From positions 1 to 34,037 of the forward strand of contig QIIJ01000096.1 of assembly GCA_003232595.1 (NCBI GenBank): a stretch of 34,037 bases of DNA, read 5' to 3'. Every line of letters begins with the position of its first letter. Position 1 is the stretch's first letter. Origin of the DNA: Aurantimonadaceae bacterium. Lineage in GTDB: Bacteria > Pseudomonadota > Alphaproteobacteria > Rhizobiales > Rhizobiaceae. This document shows, piece after piece, positions 27,701 through 34,037 of the stretch. Under the pieces are notes generated by a model. It was given only the letters and a program-made list of their open reading frames with translations. It had not been told where the DNA came from and ran no database searches. The position numbers were made by a program, and so were the translations under genes.

Positions 27701-28638
27701 GCACTGCTGCGGGAAACCCCGGAAACCTGCCACTCCTCGCCCTCGAGTATTTCGCGGGTTGCTGTTTCAACCTGTGGCTGACAACTGCAATCACCGACCC
27801 GCAGGTCGTCGCCAAACCAGGATGTTATCAATGCTGTGCTTTGCAAATTTGGACAAATCGCCTGCAATTCGTCCAGTGAGGCTATCCAGTCGCTGGCTGC
27901 AAGTGTGTTGTTGGTGTTCAGCCCAACACTGGTCAACGTGTCTTTCTTCTCGACAACTGGCAACGGGTCATAACCAAATTCAGAAGCGCCGGGCAGAAGC
28001 GCTACTGCCTTCACCCGTTTTTCCAACTGACCCACCGGTTTAATTACCTCTACCGCAATTTGAGGAATACGGTTGCCAAACCTCTCAAGCGGCAGGCGTT
28101 CGAACACAATATAGGCCAGACCCCGATAGGACGGCGCGTTGCCTGCGCCCTGTTTAGCTTCGATAAGGCTGTCAGGCAGCTGGTTCTCGTCACCTCGATA
28201 TACGCGAATGGTGTAATCATTCTGGTTGAGCAATTTGCCATCGACCCAGATGCGGCGCGCGCAGGCTATTTCCCCTTCGCACAGGCCGATGGCGAAATTG
28301 GCAAAATAACTGTAGTTGGTTACATGGGTTTTGGGCCCGCCCTTACCACCCTGGCTCTGGGTTTCCTGAACTTCCTCAAAACGGGTGGCCCAGATTATCT
28401 GACCCGACAGACGCGCACGGCCATAGAGGCGCGAAATAGGCGTTCCTTCTTCCGAGGAAAGAAACTGGGCGTTTTTCAGCCTTGGACCTTCAATCGCCCG
28501 GTCGCCAGGCCCGAACAATTCCCGGTCAATCAAATATCCGGCAGCAGCTCCAATCGCGCGACCTACAGCCGCCCCCACCGGCCCACCGATGGCCCCACCG
28601 ATAACGGTGCCTGCAACCTGTAAAACTACGGTGGCCAT
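24739..28638 (-). CDS. GTA megatron / host-specificity tail protein (RcGTA gp15-like, GTA TIM-barrel domain)
   Basis: 1299 aa; Gly-rich N-terminus 'VGAAVGRAIGAAAGYLIDRELFGPGDRAIEGPRL', TIM-like 'FIGSELRGITRVQDENGSFPFVDHLRVLAGDVRSILG', 'KPIWFTEIGCPAIDKGANQPNVFVDPKSSES'. Confidence 0.95.
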   Translation of the reverse strand: MATVVLQVAGTVIGGAIGGPVGAAVGRAIGAAAGYLIDRELFGPGDRAIEGPRLKNAQFLSSEEGTPISRLYGRARLSGQIIWATRFEEVQETQSQGGKGGPKTHVTNYSYFANFAIGLCEGEIACARRIWVDGKLLNQNDYTIRVYRGDENQLPDSLIEAKQGAGNAPSYRGLAYIVFERLPLERFGNRIPQIAVEVIKPVGQLEKRVKAVALLPGASEFGYDPLPVVEKKDTLTSVGLNTNNTLAASDWIASLDELQAICPNLQSTALITSWFGDDLRVGDCSCQPQVETATREILEGEEWQVSGVSRSSAGLVSLTDGRPAYGGTPSDSSIIRAIQDVHARGLKVTFYPFLLMDIPDTNNLPDPYGASVQPNYPWRGRVTCNPAIGQPSSADKTALAKSQIDAFIGSAQPADFIESNNTITYSGPAEWSYRRFILHYAKLCALAGGVDAFLIGSELRGITRVQDENGSFPFVDHLRVLAGDVRSILGSAPKITYAADWSEYFGYQPGDGSGDVFYNLDPLWADTNIDIVAIDNYMPLSDWRDEGAPDGEGTSSRDALSMSANINAGEGFDWYYAGDDDRHTGTRTPITDGLGKPWVYRFKDLQSWWNNNHIPRVDGVEISGASPWLPQMKPIWFTEIGCPAIDKGANQPNVFVDPKSSESFYPYFSNGNRDDAVQASYLTAHQHHWDPTVPGFQEANNPQATVYSGRMVDAENIHLWAWDVRPYPDFPENNILWSDGENWRLGHWLNGRLGGARLGDVLAAILSDHGFFDFDVSEVHGFADGYAISSLTSARGAIQALTDLYQIEVLEQGKILIFRTAGKRKPELLASDEFSEIKDRPQTIIKRIQEIELPKSVVLEHSDPQLEFRQTATYSRRIEGGSERQVSMGAPLIMPQELALPLVDNWLRAAWIGRNSVQIKMPRRYQQLEVGDQVTFDLPSLTGNWLITRIEDGDDLSVDLRSIETTTTSLSYCQSRLPVASNVARSGLPLMYLMDLPLLSGTNAGNASRVAVSSEPWPGQFNLYSAPDLESYSFRQSLNLRATIGRLNAPVSSGHAGVWDRAGEINVEIFEGTLSAQPELQVLNGANIAAIRSQNGGWEVIQFANATLIGTNTWRLANLLRGQAGTDAEMASGAIAGSPFVLIDRGVASLSYEPSEVGLDLNWKVAASGTAISESTNPGQQFVPGIRGYLPYEPVHLRSELQSGDDIEFTWMRRDRINADAWYDGEIPMSEDSEAYQVKVSSSGIPLRSWQVGEPQLTYSRAEQLADIATFPANITVEVKQLSASHGAGAAASLAVVLQ

Positions 28639-29084
28639 TAGCTCGATACTCCTGGAAATCGAAAGGTCTTGACAAGGCAGCGATGCCAGAAGTCACCCAT
28701 GGCACTTTCGACGACCGATGCACCGTCATAGGCATGAATGAAGCGCGCGCTGCCAGAGTAGATGCCCAGATGTTTGGCCGGTGATTTTGCCCGCATCCGA
28801 AACAACAATACATCGCCAGGGCAAACCAGCCCATTTTGCACCGGATCAAAATGTGCCTCAGCGGCTGCAAGCAAATTTTCTCTTCCGCCGCTTTCGGCCC
28901 AGCTTGCCGAATAGGCCGGTGTGACTTCAGGTTCTTCGCCAACAAGTTCACGCCACACACCACGCACCAGCCCGAGGCAATCACAACCTATGTTTTTGAG
29001 CGATGCCTGATGGATATAGGGCGTACCGATCCAGGACCGGGTCTCATCGACGATCCTTTGGCCTGTCAGTTTATTCGGGGTCAT
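28638..29084 (-). CDS. NlpC/P60-family cell-wall peptidase (RcGTA gp14-like)
   Basis: 'RSWIGTPYIHQASLKNIGCDCLGLVRGVWREL' (catalytic Cys region), 'HLGIYSGSARFIHAYDGASVVES' (His region). Confidence 0.94.
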   Translation of the reverse strand: MTPNKLTGQRIVDETRSWIGTPYIHQASLKNIGCDCLGLVRGVWRELVGEEPEVTPAYSASWAESGGRENLLAAAEAHFDPVQNGLVCPGDVLLFRMRAKSPAKHLGIYSGSARFIHAYDGASVVESAMGDFWHRCLVKTFRFPGVSS

Positions 29085-29092
29085 TAGCGTTC

Positions 29093-29983
29093 CTACTGGA
29101 CCAGAGGGCTACCGTCGTGGTCTGTCGCCTTGTCGGCATAACTCAGTGAAAAATCATTGCCTGGCATGTGAGGAAAGCCGCGAAAATTGAGGTGGTTGTT
29201 GAACTTGCTCTTGCAGGTTTCAAAGCACTTGTCGCAACCTGCTGTTAGCTCGAAACTATCATCGGTCTGAACCTCAAACGGCATCGGCTTCCAGAGTTGG
29301 AGGGTAATTGCCGCGCCATCATCGACACTGCCTGCAACTTCAACTGCAAGATCTGTGTTGGCGCCTGAGATCCATAACAAATGCCCGCGGGCAAACCAGT
29401 TATCGTTAAAACCCATTGGACCGGCAATCTCAAAGCTTATATTACTGTATATTTTGGATACAGCTCCGGCGGTCGCAAATGCCGGTTGTTGCAAATCAAC
29501 ATCACAGTGGTTGTCGCCCAGTACTGCATCACATAACGGCATGAACAACCGACCTTTCGTCTGGTCGAGCTGATTGGTGAGGCTTCTGAATTCAGCAACA
29601 AATCGATTGTCCTCGCGGGTGATTTCACCCAGATACCCGATCCGCAGCATTTCGCGTTCTTCAATATTCAACCAGTTTACCAACCAGGTTTCAACTTTTG
29701 CATTGTCGTAACGCCCGGCGGAAAGATCGGTTTCGCTGAGGAGATTTGAAGAAAAAACACCTGCTACTTCCTGAGTATCAATATTCAATCCCAGCATGGC
29801 TTCGGCGGCAGAGGCTTCAAAACCCGCAAGAGCTTCGAAATCCGTGCCGCCAAAACTCAGTTTCACATCATGATCGGTGAACCCCAAAATAGTGTTGTCG
29901 GCACGGATGAGTTTCCAGCAATAACACAAAGTTGTGCAGGTGCCATCAAGGTGAGCACGCAGGCCCGGTTCCAACTTTCTCAT
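29093..29983 (-). CDS. GTA tail hub protein (RcGTA gp13-like, DUF2163)
   Basis: 296 aa; 'DNTILGFTDHDVKLSFGGTDFEA', C-terminal 'GCDKCFETCKSKFNNHLNFRGFPHMPGND'. Confidence 0.93.
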   Translation of the reverse strand: MRKLEPGLRAHLDGTCTTLCYCWKLIRADNTILGFTDHDVKLSFGGTDFEALAGFEASAAEAMLGLNIDTQEVAGVFSSNLLSETDLSAGRYDNAKVETWLVNWLNIEEREMLRIGYLGEITREDNRFVAEFRSLTNQLDQTKGRLFMPLCDAVLGDNHCDVDLQQPAFATAGAVSKIYSNISFEIAGPMGFNDNWFARGHLLWISGANTDLAVEVAGSVDDGAAITLQLWKPMPFEVQTDDSFELTAGCDKCFETCKSKFNNHLNFRGFPHMPGNDFSLSYADKATDHDGSPLVQ

Positions 29984-30630
29984 GATTTGATCTCGACCAG
30001 GGGGATGGAAGGAATATCACCGGCTTCAAACGCAGCCAGATTGATGCGCAATTGGTCTGTAGCAAAGCGCACCGGCACGTCGAACAGGTAACCTGCGGTG
30101 ATGGTTGTGCCGTTTGCAGGGATATTGCCTGGCTGAAATGTTATTTCGCCTGTCGCATAGTCGATTGAGTAATCGACAGCTTCATTTTGAGCAATTCCGT
30201 CAACTTCTATTGTCAGCGAACCTGCAACCGGCTTGATAATTGCCCGCGAATAGGCTGTTGCACCGCTGCCAAATGTCTTGACCATTTGGAACAGAACAGT
30301 TGCACCATCGCCAATGCCAATAGGCTGATCTGTTGCTGAAGGAACCTGCATGGGCGGGCAGGATTTCCAATCCAGCGGATCTTTAAAACGAAAACCAAAC
30401 AATGCGCCGCGCCGCTCTTCAAAAAAAGCAATGATTGCATATAGATCGTCGAGATTTTTCACGCCAAAGCCGGCATCATAACGGCGGCGTGAATTCTGCC
30501 AGCGTGCATTGCGCTGCTCATGGCCGGAGCCAAGGGTGACAATCTCGGTGCGGCGCTCCGGCCCGCCGCTTGAACCAAGGGCAATTGCAGTTGGAAACCG
30601 CACCTCGTGAAAGGATTGTATCAGGGGCAC
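29980..30630 (-). CDS. Distal tail protein (RcGTA gp12-like, DUF2460)
   Basis: 'FHEVRFPTAIALGSSGGPERRTEIVTLGSGHEQRNARWQNSRRRYDAG'; GTG start at 30630 with AGGAG upstream, ORF track extends to 30678. Confidence 0.94.
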   Translation of the reverse strand: MPLIQSFHEVRFPTAIALGSSGGPERRTEIVTLGSGHEQRNARWQNSRRRYDAGFGVKNLDDLYAIIAFFEERRGALFGFRFKDPLDWKSCPPMQVPSATDQPIGIGDGATVLFQMVKTFGSGATAYSRAIIKPVAGSLTIEVDGIAQNEAVDYSIDYATGEITFQPGNIPANGTTITAGYLFDVPVRFATDQLRINLAAFEAGDIPSIPLVEIKS

Positions 30631-30640
30631 TATGCTTCTC

Positions 30641-31231
30641 CTAAAGACTGCGCCTGCCGCGCCCGACAGCACGAGCAAGCATGGCCGTCAGTTGAGCTTC
30701 GGATTTGCGGAAACCTTCGACATCGGGTGTTTGCACATTGAACACAATGTTGGTTGACGCGCCCTGCGGGGTCGTCCGCACGCCAAGCCTGCCATCAGCA
30801 CCGCGCGCCAGCGGCAGAATTGCCTCTGCTCCTGCTTCGCCCATCAGCCCGGTCTGGTTTCCAGCCTGGAAGAATGTCGGGGTGGAAACCACGCCACCAT
30901 GTGCAAAAGGCACTATGCCACTGCCATCGACTACTCCGCCACTGGCAAAGGCAGCTGTGCCTCCAATGGATGAAAATACAGAAGAAAACAGTCCTGATAC
31001 AAGATTTTCAAGCGGTTTTAAGCCCTGCTTCAACGCCATGGTTGAGAACTGCATGCCGATAGAACGCAAGACGTCTCCAAACGACCTGCCAGAAATAATG
31101 GCATTCGACAGTGTACGGCTGACACTTGCACCGAAGCGCTCTGACTGGCGGGTAAGGTCTTCCATAGCACGCTGAAACGGCGAAATGTCCGCCTCCACAG
31201 GAATGGTGAATGTATCAATATTGGTGCTCAT
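30641..31231 (-). CDS. GTA tail tape measure protein, short (RcGTA gp11-like)
   Basis: 196 aa; helical N-terminus, 'FASGGVVDGSGIVPFAHGGVVSTPTFFQAGNQTGLMGEAGAEAILPLARGADGRLGV' tape-measure C-terminal motif. Confidence 0.92.
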   Translation of the reverse strand: MSTNIDTFTIPVEADISPFQRAMEDLTRQSERFGASVSRTLSNAIISGRSFGDVLRSIGMQFSTMALKQGLKPLENLVSGLFSSVFSSIGGTAAFASGGVVDGSGIVPFAHGGVVSTPTFFQAGNQTGLMGEAGAEAILPLARGADGRLGVRTTPQGASTNIVFNVQTPDVEGFRKSEAQLTAMLARAVGRGRRSL

Positions 31232-31232
31232 T

Positions 31233-31436
31233 TTACCGGCTCCTGTCAGGGTTTTGCTGCATCAATTGATCAAGCGTTTCGCGGGCCATTGGTACGGACC
31301 CATTCGTCTGATGAGCCATCATTGCAGCATTGAGTTCGTGCATGGTCATCGACCAGAATGCTTCTGGAGAAATGCGCAACCGCCCAAAAGCAAACTGCAT
31401 TGCGTCCGCCCAGGGAAAAGGCTCTGGTTCAGCCAA
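31233..31436 (-). CDS. GTA tail chaperone-like small protein (RcGTA gp10.1/rcc01693-like)
   Basis: 'EPEPFPWADAMQFAFGRLRISPEAFWSMTMHELNAAM'; probable TTG start at 31436 with AAGGA upstream, overlapping the gp10 stop. ORF track extends to 31493. Confidence 0.82.
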   Translation of the reverse strand: MAEPEPFPWADAMQFAFGRLRISPEAFWSMTMHELNAAMMAHQTNGSVPMARETLDQLMQQNPDRSR

Positions 31437-31767
31437 CGGGCAAAGCTTCCTTGTTCGGATTGCTAAATGTCGCATTGAGTAATTCGGCGACAATTATTGC
31501 AAATCCGGTAGCTCCGCCCTCGGCCTGCATATCGGCAATATCCGCGTTGGAAACCGTGTGACCCGCGCCGCGCAGGCCTGCACCGATTATTTTTAACATG
31601 TCGGTGGAAGCAAGCCGCCCGGAGGAAAAACGCTCGGCAAGGCAGGTAATATCGTCAGCTTCAAAAGCCGCTTCCAATTCCGCCAGCGCTCCAAGGGTGA
31701 GGCAAAGCACATAATCTTTCCCGTCAAGTTTTGCCTGCACTTCGCCACGGTGTCTGTTGATGATCAT
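31429..31767 (-). CDS. GTA family protein / tail assembly chaperone (RcGTA gp10-like)
   Basis: 'NRHRGEVQAKLDGKDYVLCLTLGALAELEAAFEADDITCLAERF'; start overlaps the gp9 stop (ATGA). Confidence 0.9.
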   Translation of the reverse strand: MIINRHRGEVQAKLDGKDYVLCLTLGALAELEAAFEADDITCLAERFSSGRLASTDMLKIIGAGLRGAGHTVSNADIADMQAEGGATGFAIIVAELLNATFSNPNKEALPVG

Positions 31768-32180
31768 GGGGCCACCGTGAATGTGAGTACACCGGCGGAT
31801 TCTATTGCCAGTTCATAGGAAACTTCGCCATTGTGATTGCCGGCATATTCAAGCGACGTCAGTTGAAACAGACCTTCGATGGTGCCAAAATCCGGTACGA
31901 TAACCTGCCATGGCACTATTGTGCTGTTGAAGAATATCTCGCGAATATCCGTATCGGACTGGCCGTCCTTGAATATCCCGGAACCATTGATTGAAGCGCG
32001 CTGCACTCCGCTTCCGGCAAGCAACTCGCGCCATCGGCCTACAGATTCAAAATCTGTAACATCAACGGCCTCCGCGTTAAATGCAATGCGTCTTGAGCGC
32101 ATGCCGGCGACGGTGACAAAACTGCCTGTGGTATTTTTGTCGATTTTCAACAGAAGGTCTTTGCCTTTTTGGGCGGACAT
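31764..32180 (-). CDS. Major tail (tail tube) protein (RcGTA gp9-like)
   Basis: 'MSAQKGKDLLLKIDKN...TVAGMRSRRIAFNAEAVDVTDFESVGRWRELLAGSGVQRASINGSGIF'. Confidence 0.94.
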   Translation of the reverse strand: MSAQKGKDLLLKIDKNTTGSFVTVAGMRSRRIAFNAEAVDVTDFESVGRWRELLAGSGVQRASINGSGIFKDGQSDTDIREIFFNSTIVPWQVIVPDFGTIEGLFQLTSLEYAGNHNGEVSYELAIESAGVLTFTVAP

Positions 32181-32201
32181 GGTGGTATCCTTTTTGTGGG
32201 A

Positions 32202-32612
32202 TTAAATTTTTGGTTCGGTTATTGCGCTGAAGCGCATGATGCCGTGCATGCGGCCTGAATCGGGGTCATAGCGCGCTTCAGAAAATTCCAGCCGCAGATT
32301 GACGATGTGATGGTCCTGCGCCGTAAGCGGCATATCGTGCAGGGCACTGGTGATTTCCTGCTGAACCGCGTAGGATTCCATGCGCCCGGAATTGCGTGAC
32401 CAGGTGTGGACGGTGATCAAATGAGATGCACCGCTCTCGGTTGACGTGCTCCAGTCAGTGCTCGTGGCACGGCCCAACACCACATATGGGAATGCCTCTT
32501 TTTCCGGGTGATGATCGTGGATTTTTACCCCGCCCAATACGGTTACAAGGGCAGAATTATTGACGAGTGCTGTATAGATGGATTTCTGCAGGTCAGCGGC
32601 GGGGTGAATCAC
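32202..32612 (-). CDS. Tail terminator protein (RcGTA gp8-like, DUF3168)
   Basis: 'ADLQKSIYTALVNNSALVTVLGGVKIHDHHPEKEAFPYVVLGRATSTDWSTST'. Confidence 0.93.
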   Translation of the reverse strand: MIHPAADLQKSIYTALVNNSALVTVLGGVKIHDHHPEKEAFPYVVLGRATSTDWSTSTESGASHLITVHTWSRNSGRMESYAVQQEITSALHDMPLTAQDHHIVNLRLEFSEARYDPDSGRMHGIMRFSAITEPKI

Positions 32613-32911
32613 GGCAGCCTCCTTTGTACATTCAGGCTCGACCGGGTTTCAAACCCCCGTTCTGGCGACGATTGTGAGCCATAGGCGGTATTCCACATTC
32701 CGGGAGCGGAGAATGAAATAGACCACGACAAAGGCCCGGTCTGTCTAACCCTGCTTTCAAGGCCAGGATAGGTCTTGGCATTGGTTTCAAAAATGTCGTC
32801 CGCCAATAAATTTGCAGCCTTTTCCAATCGTTCATCAAGCACAATTCCGTACAGTGCTTTTTGAAGGGAACCGGTAAGATCAGCAGTTGTGTATTTCATG
32901 GCATTGTTCAC
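32609..32911 (-). CDS. HK97 gp10-family-like phage protein
   Basis: 'ADLTGSLQKALYGIVLDERLEKAANLLADDIFETNAKTYPG'; GTG start at 32911 overlaps the gp7 stop (GTGA) and follows AGGAAGGA. ORF track extends to 32935. Confidence 0.7.
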   Translation of the reverse strand: MNNAMKYTTADLTGSLQKALYGIVLDERLEKAANLLADDIFETNAKTYPGLESRVRQTGPLSWSISFSAPGMWNTAYGSQSSPERGFETRSSLNVQRRLP

Positions 32912-33243
32912 TGTCCTTCCTCCTCGGTTCGACAAACGAGATAACGACCCGTTTCATCCGGGTCACGTATGGTAATAATGCGGAATATTCGTCCGTCCTT
33001 TCGAAAACGCCAGCCGCTTTTCAGATCGCTTCGGATACGGATAGTGATGCGGTGGGTGACAGTCTCGGTGGATTGCTGGGCAAGATTGCGCATGGCAGCA
33101 CCGATTGGTTCCAGCAGGGCCCAGACACTTGCAGCTTCTATCCAGGAAACGTCGATACCACCGCTCAGGTCAGGCGTTTTGACCGGCTGCTCGAGGGTCA
33201 GTCGTTGATTCAGCCTGCCAGCATCAAGAAAAGTAGTTAGCAT
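32908..33243 (-). CDS. Phage head closure / head-tail adaptor (stopper, RcGTA gp7-like)
   Basis: 'AGRLNQRLTLEQPVKTPDLSGGIDVSWIEAASVWALLEPIGAAMRNLAQQSTETVTHRITIRIRSDL'. Confidence 0.92.
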   Translation of the reverse strand: MLTTFLDAGRLNQRLTLEQPVKTPDLSGGIDVSWIEAASVWALLEPIGAAMRNLAQQSTETVTHRITIRIRSDLKSGWRFRKDGRIFRIITIRDPDETGRYLVCRTEEEGQ

Positions 33244-33812
33244 TACAGGTTCACCCGTTTGTAGGGCGCGATCAGAGAGTTAAAGCCCGGAGGGATGGAG
33301 ACTGGTTGTTCCCGGGGCGTTACGGCACCACGAAATTCGAACCAATGGGCTACAAGCAACAAGATGGCGTGCTTGAGCGCATCTGGCACATCAATGCCGA
33401 TATTGCCATAACCAGCAACGATTTCGATCTCAATACCATTCAGGGCCTGACCCGCAGATAGGTCGCCATCAAGATAGAAGCGTGGTGGTGTGGAGACATT
33501 ATCGAGTTGATAATCTGCCGGTGAAATGACGGTTGGCGTACCGTCTTCGGCAAAGACCGTCAGCGAAGATATCATTTGAACCGGGCGAACCTTCAAGTTC
33601 AAGCAATTTGAGAGTGGCCAGGTATCTTCATATTGGCGCCAGGTTTGGGTAATTAGTTGAATCCCTGCAACGGTTTCCAGGTATCCCCTCGCAACCTCAA
33701 TCAACTCGCTGATCAGGGCATCTTCATCTGTTGATTCAACCCGCAACCGGGATTTTGCTTCACTCAAGGTGACCGGTTCAAGCGCCGGTTTGGTGATTAA
33801 GGCTGTGGCCAT
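33243..33812 (-). CDS. Head-tail connector (adaptor, RcGTA gp6-like)
   Basis: 'EPVTLSEAKSRLRVESTDEDALISELIEVARGYLETVAGIQLITQTWRQYEDTWP'; ATG at 33812 (ORF-track start at 33815 is a TTG). Confidence 0.93.
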   Translation of the reverse strand: MATALITKPALEPVTLSEAKSRLRVESTDEDALISELIEVARGYLETVAGIQLITQTWRQYEDTWPLSNCLNLKVRPVQMISSLTVFAEDGTPTVISPADYQLDNVSTPPRFYLDGDLSAGQALNGIEIEIVAGYGNIGIDVPDALKHAILLLVAHWFEFRGAVTPREQPVSIPPGFNSLIAPYKRVNL

Positions 33813-33892
33813 CAAAGAATCCTGATCAAAGTTTGAAACAAATTCGGCCCGGCAACGGATTGCAGGGCCGAATAGATTTCATTCACGGTCAT
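33812..33892 (-). CDS. Candidate small ORF, translationally coupled to gp6
   Basis: ATG 33892 to TGA 33812: MTVNEIYSALQSVAGPNLFQTLIRIL (26 aa); stop overlaps the gp6 start as TGATG. Below the ORF-track length cutoff. Confidence 0.35.
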   Translation of the reverse strand: MTVNEIYSALQSVAGPNLFQTLIRIL

Positions 33893-33954
33893 ATGGGGCT
33901 GCCCCAGACCTGCGCGAACGCAGTACAAGAGCACCTGACTGGTAATTTGCAGTC

Positions 33955-33984
33955 AGGCTGCTTCCAAAGGATTGGAAGCAGCCT
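33955..33984. promoter_or_regulatory. Strong hairpin between the capsid stop and gp6
   Basis: AGGCTGCTTCCA (33955-33966)/TGGAAGCAGCCT (33973-33984), plus an inner A-T pair: 13-bp stem, AGGA tetraloop. Confidence 0.75.
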
Positions 33985-34016
33985 TTATTCGGCATAGTGT
34001 CAGGAGGGAGGAGCGA

Positions 34017-34037
34017 TTACGCTACGCCGAATTTTAG
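34017..34037 (-). CDS. Probable C-terminal end of the GTA major capsid protein (truncated by window end)
   Basis: Minus strand CTAAAATTCGGCGTAGCGTAA = LKFGVA-stop, the expected position and flavour of an HK97-fold capsid C-terminus. Only 6 codons visible. Confidence 0.55.
   Translation of the reverse strand, partial: LKFGVA

Noticed and set aside
27208-27879. 223-aa + strand ORF (and 28060..28623, 187 aa) antisense to gp15
   Set aside because: Shadow ORFs of a confidently called long gene; no recognisable domains or convincing RBS.
1-34037. CRISPR arrays, tRNA/rRNA genes, IS elements or integrase
   Set aside because: No regularly spaced repeats, tRNA-like cloverleaf, transposase or recombinase motif was noticed; short tRNAs cannot be fully excluded by eye.

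Overview
The window comes from an alphaproteobacterium, most likely Hyphomicrobiales/Rhizobiales judging by synteny (inference). The left two thirds is ordinary chromosome. On the + strand: a 5'-truncated TRAP-transporter SBP, a uracil-DNA glycosylase and an MFS transporter; then pgi (-), pepN (+) and a PAS sensor kinase (+). From about 10 kb to the window end every convincing gene is on the minus strand. Read right to left, these are a GTA-like (RcGTA-type) head-tail and tail cluster, a compact lysis cassette, a feuN-feuP-feuQ-like signalling locus, a 17-kDa-antigen-like lipoprotein, cytochrome c maturation genes (ccmI-E-F-H / cycHJKL), a DegP/Do protease, a response regulator plus histidine kinase, and glnE. 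The GTA part runs from the last codons of a probable capsid gene, through adaptor, stopper, HK97-gp10-like, terminator, tail tube, two chaperone-like ORFs, a very short tape measure, Dit, hub, NlpC/P60 peptidase and megatron. The most interesting region is 24.1-24.75 kb. Directly after the megatron gene (gp15) there is an intrinsic terminator whose T-tract runs into the RBS of a 68-aa holin-like gene. That gene is ATGA-coupled to an Rz-like i-spanin, and an Rz1-like lipoprotein (o-spanin) starts out of frame inside the i-spanin gene. No endolysin is recognisable in this cassette. Other points worth checking are a 13-bp hairpin and an unannotated 26-codon ORF between capsid and gp6, the gp10/gp10.1 junction, and tandem stem-loops between degP and the downstream regulator gene. 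No searches or structure predictions were run; family calls come from motif recognition.
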